64,000 nucleotides of DNA from Rhodoplanes tepidamans (GCF_030813915.1 NZ_JAUSUJ010000002.1:310001-374000); one strand, 5' to 3'. Shown: positions 27,757-37,807, counted from the stretch's first letter. The notes: generated by a model not told the origin, from the sequence alone. Numbers and translations: made by a program.

Positions 27757-29634
27757 ATGAGAACGACCCGGTGGCAGGCCCTGGCCGTGGGATGCGGCCT
27801 CGCGCTCCTGGGGACCGGCGCCGACGCGCAGGGCCTCGGCGACGCGGTTCGCGACGCCGGTGCGGCGGTGGCGCGGATGCGGGCCGGCACCATCGAGATC
27901 AAGGACGTGACGCTGGGCGGTCCGGACGGCAGCGCGCTCGCCATCGGCCGCGCCGCCTTCGCCGGGTTCAGCCGCGAGGGCGGCACCGTCGTCGCCTCCC
28001 GCCTCGCCATCGAGACCGTCACGGCGACGGTGGGGACCCAGAGCTGGCAGATTCCGCGCATCACCCTCGACGGTGTCCGGATTCCCGAGGAGCTCTACCG
28101 CGCCCTCGCGGAAGGCGCGGCGACCACCCGGCCGTGGCCCGACCTGTTCCGCGAGGTCGCCGCCGACCTGGTGACGATCGAGACCCTCACGGTCACCGAC
28201 AGGACGGCGAAGACCGAGCAGGTGCTGAGCGGCTTCGTGCTCAGCCGGCTGGCCCGCGGCGTCATCGGCACGGCGCGCATGGCCTCGATCGTCGGGACCG
28301 CGGCGCCCGATCCCGCCACGCCGGTGCGGGTGAAGACCGGCGCCGTCCGCTACCAGGACCTCGACATCGGCGAGAGCCTGCGGATCGTCACGGGCGGCGA
28401 CGGCACGGCCCGGCGGGTGATGACCTCGGCCTCGATCGACGGGATGGAGATCGTCACGCCCGCCGTGACGGTCCGGCTCGGCACTTACGAGGTCGGCCCC
28501 GTGACCCTGGCGGTTCCGGCCGAGCCGATGCCCACCGACCTGGCCGCGCTCGCCACCGAGTTGCAGGCCGGCGCGCAGCCCGACCAGGCCGTGGTCGCCA
28601 GGCTCGTGCGCTGGTACCGCGGCCTGCTGCGCGGCCTGAAGGTCGAGTCGGTCGCCTTTCGCGACATCGCCGTGACGGGCCCGGACGTCGACCTGAAGAT
28701 CGCCGCCGTGACCCTCGGCGGCATGGTGCCGAGCGGGTTCGACCTGTTCGAGGTCACCGGCATCGAAGCGTCGACCCCGGACGGCCCGGTCCGGCTCGGC
28801 CGGCTGGCGGTCGAGAAGGCGGACTTCGCCGCGCTGCTCGATCTCGGCCTCGACGCGGCCGAGACCGGGCGCGGGCCCGAGATCGAGCCGAGCCGGATCG
28901 TCGACCTGCTGCCGCAGATCGGCGCCGTGCGGCTCGCCGGCCTCGACGCGGCGACGCCCGACGGCCCGGTGACGCTCGGCGCCCTCGACATCGAGATCGA
29001 CCGGCCCGGCCGCCTGCCGGAACGCCTCGCCCTCGCCGTCACCCGGCTGGCGCTGCCGGTCGGTCCGGGGGACGGAGCGGACGGCCGCGAGGTTCTGGCC
29101 CATCTCGGCTACACGGCGATCCGGGCCGACATGACGACGCAGCTGCGCTGGCTGCCGGCCGACCGGGCGCTGGTGCTCGACGACACCGCGCTCGCCGTGG
29201 CGGACGCCGGACGCATCGAGGCGTCGGTGCGGATCGACGACGTCGACCTCGCCGCCGCGCTGGCCGATCCCGACCGCGCCGACGCGATCCTGGCCGGCCG
29301 GGCCCGGCTCGGCGGGTTCGAGGTCACCATCGCGGATCTCGGCTTCGCCGACCGCTTCTACGCCGATCTCGCCAAGTCCGCGGGCGTCACCGTTCCGGCG
29401 GCGCGCGACCGGCTCGCCGCCGAGACCCGGGCCCAGGCGGCCGAGGCGTTCGGCAGCGCGCTGCCGTCCGCCGCGCTGGACAAGATCGCCGCCTTCGTCC
29501 GCCGGCCCGGCCGCATCGTCGTCGCGGCGTCGCCGCGCCCCGGCCAGACGGTCAGGCTGAGCGACCTCGAGACGCTCGGCCCGAAGGCCCTGGCGCGGAT
29601 GCGCCTCGACATCGAGGTCGAGCCGCCGCGCTGA
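27757..29634 (+). CDS. Large exported protein of unknown function
   Basis: 625 residues with a clear signal peptide (ALAVGCGLALLGTGADAQ). I recognise no domain. The mature protein looks repetitive in style: beta-rich segments with recurring short patterns such as ATPDGPVRLGRLAVEK / ATPDGPVTLGALDIEI (residues about 345 and 405) and VTLGG or LTVTD strands. The C-terminal part is more helical and charged. Related strand-rich repeats occur in AsmA-like or autotransported proteins, but similarity is too weak to assign. The ATG at 27757 is preceded by a GAGGC element. It is divergent from the TetR gene and convergent with ybgC. Confidence 0.75.
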   Translation: MRTTRWQALAVGCGLALLGTGADAQGLGDAVRDAGAAVARMRAGTIEIKDVTLGGPDGSALAIGRAAFAGFSREGGTVVASRLAIETVTATVGTQSWQIPRITLDGVRIPEELYRALAEGAATTRPWPDLFREVAADLVTIETLTVTDRTAKTEQVLSGFVLSRLARGVIGTARMASIVGTAAPDPATPVRVKTGAVRYQDLDIGESLRIVTGGDGTARRVMTSASIDGMEIVTPAVTVRLGTYEVGPVTLAVPAEPMPTDLAALATELQAGAQPDQAVVARLVRWYRGLLRGLKVESVAFRDIAVTGPDVDLKIAAVTLGGMVPSGFDLFEVTGIEASTPDGPVRLGRLAVEKADFAALLDLGLDAAETGRGPEIEPSRIVDLLPQIGAVRLAGLDAATPDGPVTLGALDIEIDRPGRLPERLALAVTRLALPVGPGDGADGREVLAHLGYTAIRADMTTQLRWLPADRALVLDDTALAVADAGRIEASVRIDDVDLAAALADPDRADAILAGRARLGGFEVTIADLGFADRFYADLAKSAGVTVPAARDRLAAETRAQAAEAFGSALPSAALDKIAAFVRRPGRIVVAASPRPGQTVRLSDLETLGPKALARMRLDIEVEPPR

Positions 29635-29641
29635 GGCGCGG

Positions 29642-30112
29642 TCAGGGCGCGCCGCCCTCCTGGTCGGCCGTCATGGCGATGCGGAGCGCCTTGGGGATCG
29701 GCCGGGCGCGGCCGCCGGACACGAAGGCGACCTTCACGCTCGCCTCGACCAGCACGACGTCGTCGCGGGTGACGGTCTGCTTCAGCGTGATCGAGGCGCC
29801 TCGCACCTCGGCCGGCACCGTGGTGACGACCACGATGTCGTCCATGCGGGCGGGCTTCAGGTAGTCGACCTGGAGCGAGCGCACCACGAAGGCGAAGCCC
29901 GGCGCCTCGCGCTCGGTCTCCTCGAACAGGGCGCGCTGGTCGGCGCCCAGCAGGCGCAGATAGTTGCTCCGCCCGCGCTCCAGGAACCTGAGATAGTTGG
30001 CGTAGTAGACGACGCCGGAGAAATCGGTGTCCTCGTAATAGACCCGCACCGCGAGCCGGTGCCGGCCGTCGCGGATCTCGCCGTCGAGACCCGCCGTCAG
30101 GATGTCGGTCAT
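29642..30112 (-). CDS. ybgC: Tol-Pal associated acyl-CoA thioesterase YbgC
   Basis: Hot-dog fold thioesterase of 156 residues. The active-site segment YYEDTDFSGVVYYANYLRFLERGRS includes the conserved Asp and Tyr residues. It hydrolyses acyl-CoA or acyl-ACP and is normally the first gene of the tol-pal operon. Here it is separated from tolQ by about 4 kb of other genes. ATG at 30112 (MTDILTAG). Confidence 0.93.
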   Translation of the reverse strand: MTDILTAGLDGEIRDGRHRLAVRVYYEDTDFSGVVYYANYLRFLERGRSNYLRLLGADQRALFEETEREAPGFAFVVRSLQVDYLKPARMDDIVVVTTVPAEVRGASITLKQTVTRDDVVLVEASVKVAFVSGGRARPIPKALRIAMTADQEGGAP

Positions 30113-30217
30113 GAGCGGTCCGTCCGTGCGGCGGCGCATCGCGGCCGCCGCGGGCGGTTTAGACGCTCGGGCCGGGCCGGACAACGGCCCGCCGCGTGCG
30201 CGCCGCGGGCGGGCGCC

Positions 30218-31084
30218 TCACGCCGCCGCGTTGACGATGGCGTCGAGGCGGGCGCGCAGGTCCTCGGTCTCGTTGTGATACCAGACGCCGCCGAGCAGGG
30301 CCCGGAAGGCGGGATTGTTCGACGCCTCGCGCTCGACCCGGGCGATGGTCTCCGGGCCGATGAGGTCCTCCAGCAGCCCGGCGGCGAGCAGCGACAGGAG
30401 GTTGGGGTCGGTCTCGATGGCCAGCACGGCGACGACGAGGTCGAGCGCCCGGTCCGGATCGCGGTCGAGGAGCCGGCGCTCGAAGTCGGCGAGGGCGTGC
30501 CAGTTGGCGTCGCGGTCCTTCTCGGGCCTGCCGTGCTGCTCGACCCAGGCGCGGGCGAGCGCGTCGACGGACAGGCTCGCGTAGTCGATGCGCACCGGGG
30601 GCGTGTCGCGAAGACTCTCGTCGGCCCGCCAGGCCGCCTCGTCGGCGATCCGGGCGAGGCGCGCCTTGAGGTCGCGGCTGGGGGCCCACCAGTGGACGGC
30701 GCCGAGCAGCCAGCGCAGGCGCGCATTGCCGGCCGCCTCGGCCTCGATGCGGTCGATCAGCCGGCCGGCATGGTTGTAGACGAGCGCCGCCATGAACTTC
30801 TCGCCGAGCTGCATCTTCACCCGCGTCTCGACGTCGGAGGCCAGCACCTGCAGGGCCATGTCGAGGGCGCGGTCGGGCGCGTCGTGCGGCAGATGGTCGA
30901 AATAGAGCGTCGCGCCCCACGACTCCTCGGTCTGGTCCTTGAGACCGAGCGCCTGCAGCCGGCACCACAGGGCGGCGAGATCCGGGACCGGCATCGCCTC
31001 GTAGAGGGCGTCCTGCGCGGCGCCGCGGGCGCCTCCGGGCACCGGCATGGTGGCCCAGTGCTTGGCGTCGTCGATGAAGCTCAT
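30218..31084 (-). CDS. Hypothetical protein, DUF6869-like C-terminal region
   Basis: 288 residues, soluble, helical. The C-terminal half (LARAWVEQHGRPEKDRDANWHALADFERRLLDRDPDRAL, then LSLLAAGLLEDLIGPETIARVEREASNNPAFRALLGGVW) resembles the DUF6869 family of unknown function. The N-terminal 140 residues, with IGxxx-free helices such as FMAALVYNHAGRLIDRIEAEA, are not recognised. ATG at 31084 after AGGGGGTG. It lies between ybgC and hicB. Assignment to DUF6869 is from memory of the pattern, not a search. Confidence 0.7.
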   Translation of the reverse strand: MSFIDDAKHWATMPVPGGARGAAQDALYEAMPVPDLAALWCRLQALGLKDQTEESWGATLYFDHLPHDAPDRALDMALQVLASDVETRVKMQLGEKFMAALVYNHAGRLIDRIEAEAAGNARLRWLLGAVHWWAPSRDLKARLARIADEAAWRADESLRDTPPVRIDYASLSVDALARAWVEQHGRPEKDRDANWHALADFERRLLDRDPDRALDLVVAVLAIETDPNLLSLLAAGLLEDLIGPETIARVEREASNNPAFRALLGGVWYHNETEDLRARLDAIVNAAA

Positions 31085-31222
31085 GCACCACCCCCTGTCG
31101 CGGGCGCTCTTCGGGCGCCTTACCGTCAGGGACTTGGTCGCAGCGTTCGCCGAAGAGGTTCGACGTTTCCGAGGGGCGATTAGATTCCGAATATGCTTCA
31201 AGAAGATATAGCGAGGTCGCTC

Positions 31223-31444
31223 CTACCCGACGCGGGCCAAGGGCGGGGACGGACGGGGAACTTCGGTGTCCCACGCGCTCGCCGCCTCGATCCACGAGGC
31301 GATCGCCTCCTGGACGTTCCGGAGCGCCTCCTCGGGCGTCTCACCGTCCGACATGCATCCGGGAAGGTCGGGCACGGTCGCGACATAGCCGCCGCCGTCC
31401 GCCTCGGCGAGCCGTTCGATCCGAACCGCATATTCGAGCGTCAT
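31223..31444 (-). CDS. hicB: HicB-family antitoxin
   Basis: 73-residue antitoxin with the partial RNase-H-like HicB fold: YAVRIERLAEADGGGYVATVPDLPGCMSDGETPEEALRNVQEAIASWIEAA. It would neutralise HicA. The ATG overlaps the hicA stop codon by four bases (ATGA), so toxin is encoded first, as in many hicAB loci. No C-terminal DNA-binding helix is visible, so it is the short HicB type. Confidence 0.88.
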   Translation of the reverse strand: MTLEYAVRIERLAEADGGGYVATVPDLPGCMSDGETPEEALRNVQEAIASWIEAASAWDTEVPRPSPPLARVG

Positions 31445-31682
31445 CGGGGCGTTCCTCCGCTCTCAATGTAACGCACGAGCTTCCGGATGTAGACCGGCTT
31501 GATCGGCCGATGCGCAGGGATCGTCAAAATCTCTCGTGAAGATGGATGCTTGGCATGAGCATGGGAGGTCCCCCTGCCGGGCCGGAACAGCAATCCATGC
31601 TCACGACAGACCGCCTCGACGCCCCCGATGGTCCAATCTCCGGCCGGGTTCCGACGCATCCGGGCGAGAAGATCGGAGGTCA

Positions 31683-31683
<1 letters not shown>
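31441..31683 (-). CDS. hicA: HicA-family mRNA interferase toxin
   Basis: 80 residues with the double-stranded-RNA-binding-like HicA fold. The conserved histidine region is seen in GRGTSHAHAKHPSSREILTIPAHRPIKPVYIRKLVRYIE. HicA proteins cleave mRNA and tmRNA when not bound by HicB. The ATG at 31683 overlaps the last base of the ruvB stop codon (TGATG), so the toxin is translated as part of the ruv operon unless an internal promoter exists. Confidence 0.85.
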
Positions 31684-32732
<1,049 letters not shown>

Positions 32733-32780
32733 CACACTGCCTTCGGCTGAACGGTTCGGAGGAACCCGCCGGCGCGCGGC

Positions 32781-32845
32781 CCCTTCCCTCTCCCCTTGCG
32801 GGAGAGGGTGGCTCGCCGCGCAGCGGCGAGACGGGTGAGGGGGCT
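32781..32845. repeat. Interspersed palindromic repeat, family A
   Basis: CCCTCTCCCCTTGCGGGAGAGGG hairpin followed by a second hairpin CTCGCCGCGCAGCGGCGAG. The first of an inverted pair between the ruvB and deaminase genes. Confidence 0.75.
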
Positions 32846-32867
32846 GGCCGCAAATTCCGAGCGCGTG

Positions 32868-32930
32868 GAGCGCCCCCTCACCCGCCCGGGCTTCGCTCGG
32901 GCACCCTCTCCCACGAGGGGAGAGGGTTCG
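32868..32930. repeat. Interspersed palindromic repeat, family A, inverted copy
   Basis: CCGGGCTTCGCTCGGG hairpin followed by CCCTCTCCCACGAGGGGAGAGGG. Inverted relative to the copy at 32781, so the pair could form a long cruciform. Confidence 0.75.
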
Positions 32931-32958
32931 GGCCCGGTCCGATCGGCTTTCCGCGCCG

Positions 32959-33399
32959 TCACAGCCCGGTCCCCCGGTTGTACTTGTTGGGCAGCAGCGC
33001 CCCGATCGGCACCACGATCGGTCCGGTCTCGCCCATGATGACGACGCGGGCGTCGGGGTCGTAGTCGCAGATCAGCTCGCGGCAGCTGCCGCAGGGGGAG
33101 ACGACCCGGATCGTCTGGTCGGGCTCGTGCGGCCGCGGGTGGCGCACCGCCACGATGGTGTCGATGCCGGTCTCGCCCAGGTCGGTGACCAGCTTGCCGA
33201 GCGCCACCGCCTCGGCACACACCGCCATGCGGCCCAGATAGGCGTCGAGATTGACGCCGGTGACGATCCGGCCGGAGCGGCTGCGCAGCGCCGCGCCGAC
33301 CTCCTGCCAGTCGTTGCGGTAGCGCTGCCGGATCGCCTCGCAGGCGGCGTCGATCAGCTCCTGGTCCTGCGCCGACAGCGCCGTCGCCCTCGCATCCAT
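32959..33399 (-). CDS. Cytidine deaminase-family protein (zinc-binding)
   Basis: 146 residues with the deaminase signature: [14 protein letters not shown] (CAE, catalytic Glu and first Cys) and [16 protein letters not shown] (PCxxC zinc ligands). The general form is closer to blasticidin-S/cytidine deaminase-like proteins than to the long bacterial Cdd. The substrate, probably a cytosine nucleoside, is uncertain. ATG at 33399 overlaps the ruvA stop (TGATG). Its position between ruvA and ruvB is unusual, since those two are normally adjacent. Confidence 0.85.
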   Translation of the reverse strand: MDARATALSAQDQELIDAACEAIRQRYRNDWQEVGAALRSRSGRIVTGVNLDAYLGRMAVCAEAVALGKLVTDLGETGIDTIVAVRHPRPHEPDQTIRVVSPCGSCRELICDYDPDARVVIMGETGPIVVPIGALLPNKYNRGTGL

Positions 33400-34016
33400 C
33401 ACGTCGCGAGCTCCTTCAGGCCGAGGCGGATCAGCTTCGCCGTGTCGGCGCCCTCGCCGGCGGCCCGGGCGGCCGCCGCCACGGCGGCCGCCGCCTGCGG
33501 CTGGCCGTAGCCGAGATTGACCAGCGCCGACACCGCGTCGGCGACCGGCTGCGGCGCCCGCCTGTCGGCGAGCGCGCCGGACAGCTTCGCCACCGCCGGG
33601 TCGATGGCCGCATAGGCCGGCGCCTTGTCCTTCAGCTCGGTGCAGATGCGCTCGGCGACCTTGGGGCCGACGCCGGGCGCGCGCGCCACCATGGCCTTGT
33701 CGCGCATCGCCACCGCCGAGGCGAGCTCGGCCGGCGGCAGGGTCGACAGCACGGCGAGCGCCACCTTGGTGCCGACCCCCTGCACGGTCTGCAGGAGCCG
33801 GAACCACTCCCGCTCGACGTCCGACAGGAAGCCGAACAGCCGGATCTGGTCCTCGCGCACATGCGTCTCGATCGACAGCACCGCGGCCTCGCCCTCCGCC
33901 GGCAGCGCCTGCAGGGTGCGGGCCGAGCAGTGCACCAGATAGCCGACGCCGTGCACGTCGAGGATGACGAAGTCCTCGCCGTAGGAGTCGATCACGCCCT
34001 TGAGCTTGCCGATCAT
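33399..34016 (-). CDS. ruvA: Holliday junction DNA-binding protein RuvA
   Basis: 205 residues; forms the tetramer that holds the four-way junction. An OB-fold N-terminus ([31 protein letters not shown]) is followed by HhH motifs ([20 protein letters not shown] and [20 protein letters not shown]) and a C-terminal domain III ([18 protein letters not shown]) that contacts RuvB. Confidence 0.97.
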   Translation of the reverse strand: MIGKLKGVIDSYGEDFVILDVHGVGYLVHCSARTLQALPAEGEAAVLSIETHVREDQIRLFGFLSDVEREWFRLLQTVQGVGTKVALAVLSTLPPAELASAVAMRDKAMVARAPGVGPKVAERICTELKDKAPAYAAIDPAVAKLSGALADRRAPQPVADAVSALVNLGYGQPQAAAAVAAAARAAGEGADTAKLIRLGLKELAT

Positions 34017-34067
34017 GGCCGTGCTCGCGAGGCATGGCGCCCAGGCGAGAGCGTTGGTGTTGTTCGT

Positions 34068-34095
34068 TCCCTCCCCCGCGAGGGGGGAGGGAGCA
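34068..34095. repeat. Interspersed palindromic repeat, family A
   Basis: CCCTCCCCCGCGAGGGGGGAGGG hairpin in the 145-bp gap between ruvC and ruvA. Confidence 0.6.
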
Positions 34096-34161
34096 GGATG
34101 CGGCCCCGCCCGTCGAAACCCTCACCCTTCATCCGAGGAGATGTCCGACCCGCCATCGCTC

Positions 34162-34683
34162 TCATCCCCCGGCCGCCTTCAGGAGCGCCGCCCGCGCCAC
34201 GGCGCTGGTGCGGTGGTGGGCGTGGCAGACCGCGATGGCCAGCGCGTCGGCGGCGTCGTGGGTGCCGGGATCGGCCTTCGGCAGCAGGATGCCGATCATC
34301 ATGCGGATCTGGTCCTTCTCGGCGTGGCCGGCGCCGACGATGGTCTTCTTCACCAGGTTGGGCGCGTACTCGGCGACGCTGAGCCCGGCCAGCGCCGGCA
34401 CCAGCAGGGCGACGCCGCGCGCCTGGCCGAGCTTCAGGGTGGCGCTCGCGTCCTTGTTGACGAAGGTCTGCTCGACCGCGGCCTCGGCCGGGCCGAAGCT
34501 GCCGATCACCCGCGCGAGCCCGTCGTGGATCGAGACCAGCCGCTCGCCCATGCTGGCGCGGTCGTCGCTCGCCACCGAGCCGCAGGCCACGAAGGCGAGC
34601 CGGTTGCCCTCGACGTCGATGACGCCCCAGCCGGTCCGGCGGAGGCCGGGGTCGATCCCGAGGATACGAATCGCTGCGCGCAT
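34162..34683 (-). CDS. ruvC: Holliday junction resolvase RuvC
   Basis: 173-residue endonuclease that cuts the junction. Catalytic acidic residues are visible in [16 protein letters not shown] (Asp), [23 protein letters not shown] (Glu) and [19 protein letters not shown] (Asp/His-Asp). The ATG at 34683 faces the divergent EAL-CBS-GGDEF gene across a 203-bp region. Confidence 0.97.
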   Translation of the reverse strand: MRAAIRILGIDPGLRRTGWGVIDVEGNRLAFVACGSVASDDRASMGERLVSIHDGLARVIGSFGPAEAAVEQTFVNKDASATLKLGQARGVALLVPALAGLSVAEYAPNLVKKTIVGAGHAEKDQIRMMIGILLPKADPGTHDAADALAIAVCHAHHRTSAVARAALLKAAGG

Positions 34684-34764
34684 GGTGGCCAGTCTTATAC
34701 CAGCCGCCGGCGAAATCGACCGGTCCGGCTCGGTCGAATGCCCGGGATCGGCGCGGCGGCGGCC

Positions 34765-34782
34765 GTAAACCCTTCGTAAACC
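34765..34782. promoter_or_regulatory. Direct repeat GTAAACC in divergent ruvC/EAL-GGDEF promoter region
   Basis: Two copies of GTAAACC spaced 11 bp start-to-start, i.e. on the same DNA face, followed by a GGTAAAACCC-type inverted relative at about 34791-34800. It lies between the divergent genes and may be a regulator site; none is recognised. Confidence 0.3.
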
Positions 34783-34886
34783 GAGCGGTCGGGTTTTACC
34801 GAACCGTCACATGGCCGAATAGCGCCGCGGGTTAGTCTGCCGTCCCGGAGCCGCCGACGACCGCGCCAGGGCTCCGCGAGGATGTC

Positions 34887-36698
34887 ATGACCGTACCGCT
34901 TCCTGCTCTGCCGTCGGCAGGCGCCCCCATGCTGCCGCGGCTCGGCCGCGACCACATCGTCCCGCTCGCCAAGCTGGTGGTGGACTACGCACTGCAGCCG
35001 ATCGTCGAGATCAACACCGGCTATGTCTACGGCTACGAGGCGCTGATGCGCGGCTTCGACCGCCTCGGGCTCGCCTCGCCGATCGCGCTTCTCGACCACG
35101 CGGCGGAGGCCGACGTGCTGGTGCCGCTCGAGCAGATGCTGCACGCCCGCGCCATCACCAAGTTCGCCAGCCTGCCCGACGCGGCCGGCAAGAAGCTGTT
35201 CATCAATCTCGACGGCCGCGCCCTGTCGGCCGGCCACCAGATTCTCGGCTCGGTCGCCAAGGTACTGGAGAGCAAGCGCATCCCGGCCTCCACCCTGTGC
35301 TTCGAGCTGTCCGAGCGCTACGACAACGACGCCGAGCCGACCTTCGGGGCGGTGGTCGGCACGCTGCGCACCATGGGCGGGCGGCTCGCCATCGACGATT
35401 TCGGGCTCGGCGTCTCCGAGCTCAAGCTGCTGTGCGACCACGGCATCGACTACATCAAGATCGACGGCCACTTCATCCGCGACATGGCGCAGAGCCAGCG
35501 CAAGCGGCTGCTGGTGACGACCATCTCGAGCCTCGCCCACGTGCTCGGCATCCGGGTGATCGCCGAGGGGGTGGAGACCGAGGCCGAGTACATCGCCTGC
35601 CGCGAGGCCGGCTGCGACCTCGTCCAGGGCTGGTTCGTCGCCCGCCCGACCTGCGAGATCTCCGAGATTCTGTCGACCTATCCGCACGTGGTGACGGCCC
35701 GGGCCAAGCACCGGCGCGACCGCAAGACCGACGAGCTCCTGATCCGCAACCAGATGGCGGCGCTGCCGACCGTGACGATCGACGCCGAGCTGCCGGCCGT
35801 CTTCGAGCTGTTCCGCCAGGCTCCGCAGGAGCACTTCTTCCCGGTGGTCGACGACGCCGGCGAGCCGCGCGGCCTCATCCACGAGCGCGACCTCAAGCAG
35901 TACATCTACATGCCGTTCGGCCGCGACCTGCTCAACAACCGCGCCTATCAGCGCCGCATCTCGTCCTTCGTCACCCCCTGTCCGATCGTCGACATCGCCA
36001 GCGACGCCGAGCACATCCTCGAGGTGTTCGCCACCGCCCAGGGCTCGGACGGCGTGATCGTCACCGAGAACCTCGAATACATCGGGGTGCTGTCCACGGC
36101 GGCGCTGCTGTCGGTCATCAACGACAAGAAGATCCAGCAGGCGCAGGACCAGAACCCGCTCACCGAGCTGCCCGGCAACCTGTCGATCACCGACTTCGTC
36201 GCCGTCAACGCGCTCGACGGCGACGCGCTCCGCCATCTCTGCTACTTCGACTTCGACGACTTCAAGCCGTTCAACGACCGCTACGGCTTTCCGCACGGCG
36301 ACCGCGCGATCTCGCTGTTCGCCACGCTGATGCGGCGCTCGCTCGGCGGCCCCGGCGTGCTGCTCGGCCATGTCGGCGGCGACGACTTCTTCGCCGGCTT
36401 CCGCGACCACGATCCGGCGATCCTGCGCGCCACGCTCGCCGACCTCCTCGACGAGTTCCGGCGCGAGGCGCGCAAGCTCTACGGGCTCGAGGACCAGCGG
36501 CTCGGCTTCATCACCGGGCGCGACCGCGACGGCCGCAGCCGCCGCTTCGACCTGCTCCGCTGCAGCGCCGCCGTGCTGGAGCTCGCCCCCGGCACCGTGA
36601 CCAGCGACCTCGACAAGATCCACGCCGCGATGGCGCGGGCGAAGTCGCAGGCCAAGCACGAGCCCGGCGCCATGGTCTGGTGCGTGTTCACGGCGTGA
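34887..36698 (+). CDS. EAL-CBS-GGDEF domain protein (c-di-GMP turnover)
   Basis: 603 residues, no membrane segment. The order is EAL (about 30-270), tandem CBS (about 290-410) and GGDEF (about 430-595). EAL residues for c-di-GMP hydrolysis look intact: YGYEALMRG, LFINLDGRAL, CFELSERYDND, IDDFGLG, YIKIDGHFIRDM, IAEGVETEAEY and GWFVARP. The cyclase motif reads VGGDDFFAGF, with Asp in place of the Glu of GGDEF, so synthesis may be weak or lost and the domain may sense GTP. The CBS pair could bind adenine nucleotides. It is predicted to be mainly a phosphodiesterase. ATG at 34887 after a GAGGATGTC site. Confidence 0.93.
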   Translation: MTVPLPALPSAGAPMLPRLGRDHIVPLAKLVVDYALQPIVEINTGYVYGYEALMRGFDRLGLASPIALLDHAAEADVLVPLEQMLHARAITKFASLPDAAGKKLFINLDGRALSAGHQILGSVAKVLESKRIPASTLCFELSERYDNDAEPTFGAVVGTLRTMGGRLAIDDFGLGVSELKLLCDHGIDYIKIDGHFIRDMAQSQRKRLLVTTISSLAHVLGIRVIAEGVETEAEYIACREAGCDLVQGWFVARPTCEISEILSTYPHVVTARAKHRRDRKTDELLIRNQMAALPTVTIDAELPAVFELFRQAPQEHFFPVVDDAGEPRGLIHERDLKQYIYMPFGRDLLNNRAYQRRISSFVTPCPIVDIASDAEHILEVFATAQGSDGVIVTENLEYIGVLSTAALLSVINDKKIQQAQDQNPLTELPGNLSITDFVAVNALDGDALRHLCYFDFDDFKPFNDRYGFPHGDRAISLFATLMRRSLGGPGVLLGHVGGDDFFAGFRDHDPAILRATLADLLDEFRREARKLYGLEDQRLGFITGRDRDGRSRRFDLLRCSAAVLELAPGTVTSDLDKIHAAMARAKSQAKHEPGAMVWCVFTA

Positions 36699-36710
36699 GC
36701 TGCATCCCGG

Positions 36711-36815
36711 GTCATTCCGGGGCGCGCTGAACGCGCGAACCCCGGACTCCAGCCCGGTTCTCGGAGTTCGCCGCTGGATTCCGGGGTCGCCGCTGCGCGG
36801 CGCCCCCGGAACGAC
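36711..36815. repeat. Interspersed palindromic repeat, family B
   Basis: About 105 bp starting GTCATTCCGGGGCGCG and ending with the inverted CCCCCGGAACGAC, with internal inverted copies of CCGGA(C/T)TCCAG / CTGGATTCCGG. Related copies occur at 39806, 52172 and 58319. It lies between the EAL-GGDEF gene and scpB. Confidence 0.8.
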
Positions 36816-36916
36816 CGAGGCTCGAGCCCCACCCCGCGCCCCGCATTCTTCCGACTGCCGGATCGGCGGCAAATCAGCTAGGCCGTGCCGCACCTCGATC
36901 CTTCCGGAGACCCGCA

Positions 36917-37696
36917 ATGGCCCTGATCAGCACGTCGCGCGACGGCTTCGTCGGCACCGTCACGCTCGACAACGCCGAGAAGCGCAATGCGCTGTCGAGC
37001 GCGCTGATCGGCGAGCTGTGCGACGCGCTGGCCGCCTTCCGCGACGACCACCTGCGCGCCGTGGTGATCCGGGCGCAGCCCGGCGTCAAGGTGTGGTCGG
37101 CCGGCTTCAACATCGACGAGCTGCCCGAGGGGCACCGCGACCCGCTCGGCTGGGACGACCCGGTGCGCCATCTGGTGCGCGAGATCTCGCGTTACCCGAT
37201 CCCGGTGATCGCCATGGTCGAGGGCAGCGTGTGGGGCGGCGCCTGCGAGGTGGTGCTCGCCTGCGACATCATCGTGATCGCCCCGACCGCGAGCTTCGCC
37301 ATCACGCCGGCCAAGCTGTCGGTGCCCTACAACATCTCCGGCATGCTCACCTTCCTCAACGCGGCGCCGGCCTGCACGGTGCGCGAGATGGCGTTCACGG
37401 CGAAGCCGGTGAGCGCCGCCCGCGCCTTCGACCTCGGCATGGTCAACCACATCGTGCCGGTGGAGGAGCTGGAGACCGTCACCTACGGCATCGCCAGGGA
37501 CATCGCCGCCAACGCGCCGCTCGCCGTCTCGGTGATGAAGGAGCAGCTGCGCATCCTCGAAGGCGCCCACCCGGTGAGCCCCGAAGGCTTCGAGCGCCTG
37601 CAGGGCCTGCGCCGCGTCGTCTACGACAGCCAGGACTACCTGGAGGGCCTGCGCGCCTTCAAGCAGAAGCGCAAGCCGGTGTTCGAGGGGAAGTGA
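36917..37696 (+). CDS. scpB: Methylmalonyl-CoA decarboxylase-like crotonase (ScpB/YgfG type)
   Basis: 259-residue enoyl-CoA hydratase/isomerase superfamily protein. The segments KVWSAGFNIDELPEGHRDPLGWDDPVRH, MVEGSVWGGACEVVLACDIIVIAP and the C-terminal LQGLRRVVYDSQDYLEGLRAFKQKRKP follow E. coli ScpB closely. The expected reaction is (R)-methylmalonyl-CoA to propionyl-CoA plus CO2. It stands alone; with prpE at 8535 it suggests active propionyl-CoA metabolism. Other crotonase activities cannot be fully excluded. ATG at 36917 following GGAGACCCGC. Confidence 0.85.
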   Translation: MALISTSRDGFVGTVTLDNAEKRNALSSALIGELCDALAAFRDDHLRAVVIRAQPGVKVWSAGFNIDELPEGHRDPLGWDDPVRHLVREISRYPIPVIAMVEGSVWGGACEVVLACDIIVIAPTASFAITPAKLSVPYNISGMLTFLNAAPACTVREMAFTAKPVSAARAFDLGMVNHIVPVEELETVTYGIARDIAANAPLAVSVMKEQLRILEGAHPVSPEGFERLQGLRRVVYDSQDYLEGLRAFKQKRKPVFEGK

Positions 37697-37718
37697 TCAG
37701 GAGACCTGGTTCGGATTC

Positions 37719-37807
37719 GTCGTGCCCGGCCTTGTGCCGGGCATTCACGTCTCGGGCGCCGTTCGGCAGTGAAGGCGTGGATGGCCGGGACGAGCCCGGC
37801 CATGACG
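37719..37807. repeat. Interspersed palindromic repeat, family C
   Basis: Inverted segments GTGCCCGGCCTTGTGCCGGGCA and TGGCCGGGACGAGCCCGGCCATGAC with a less conserved centre. It sits between the convergent scpB and yebC genes. Confidence 0.7.
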
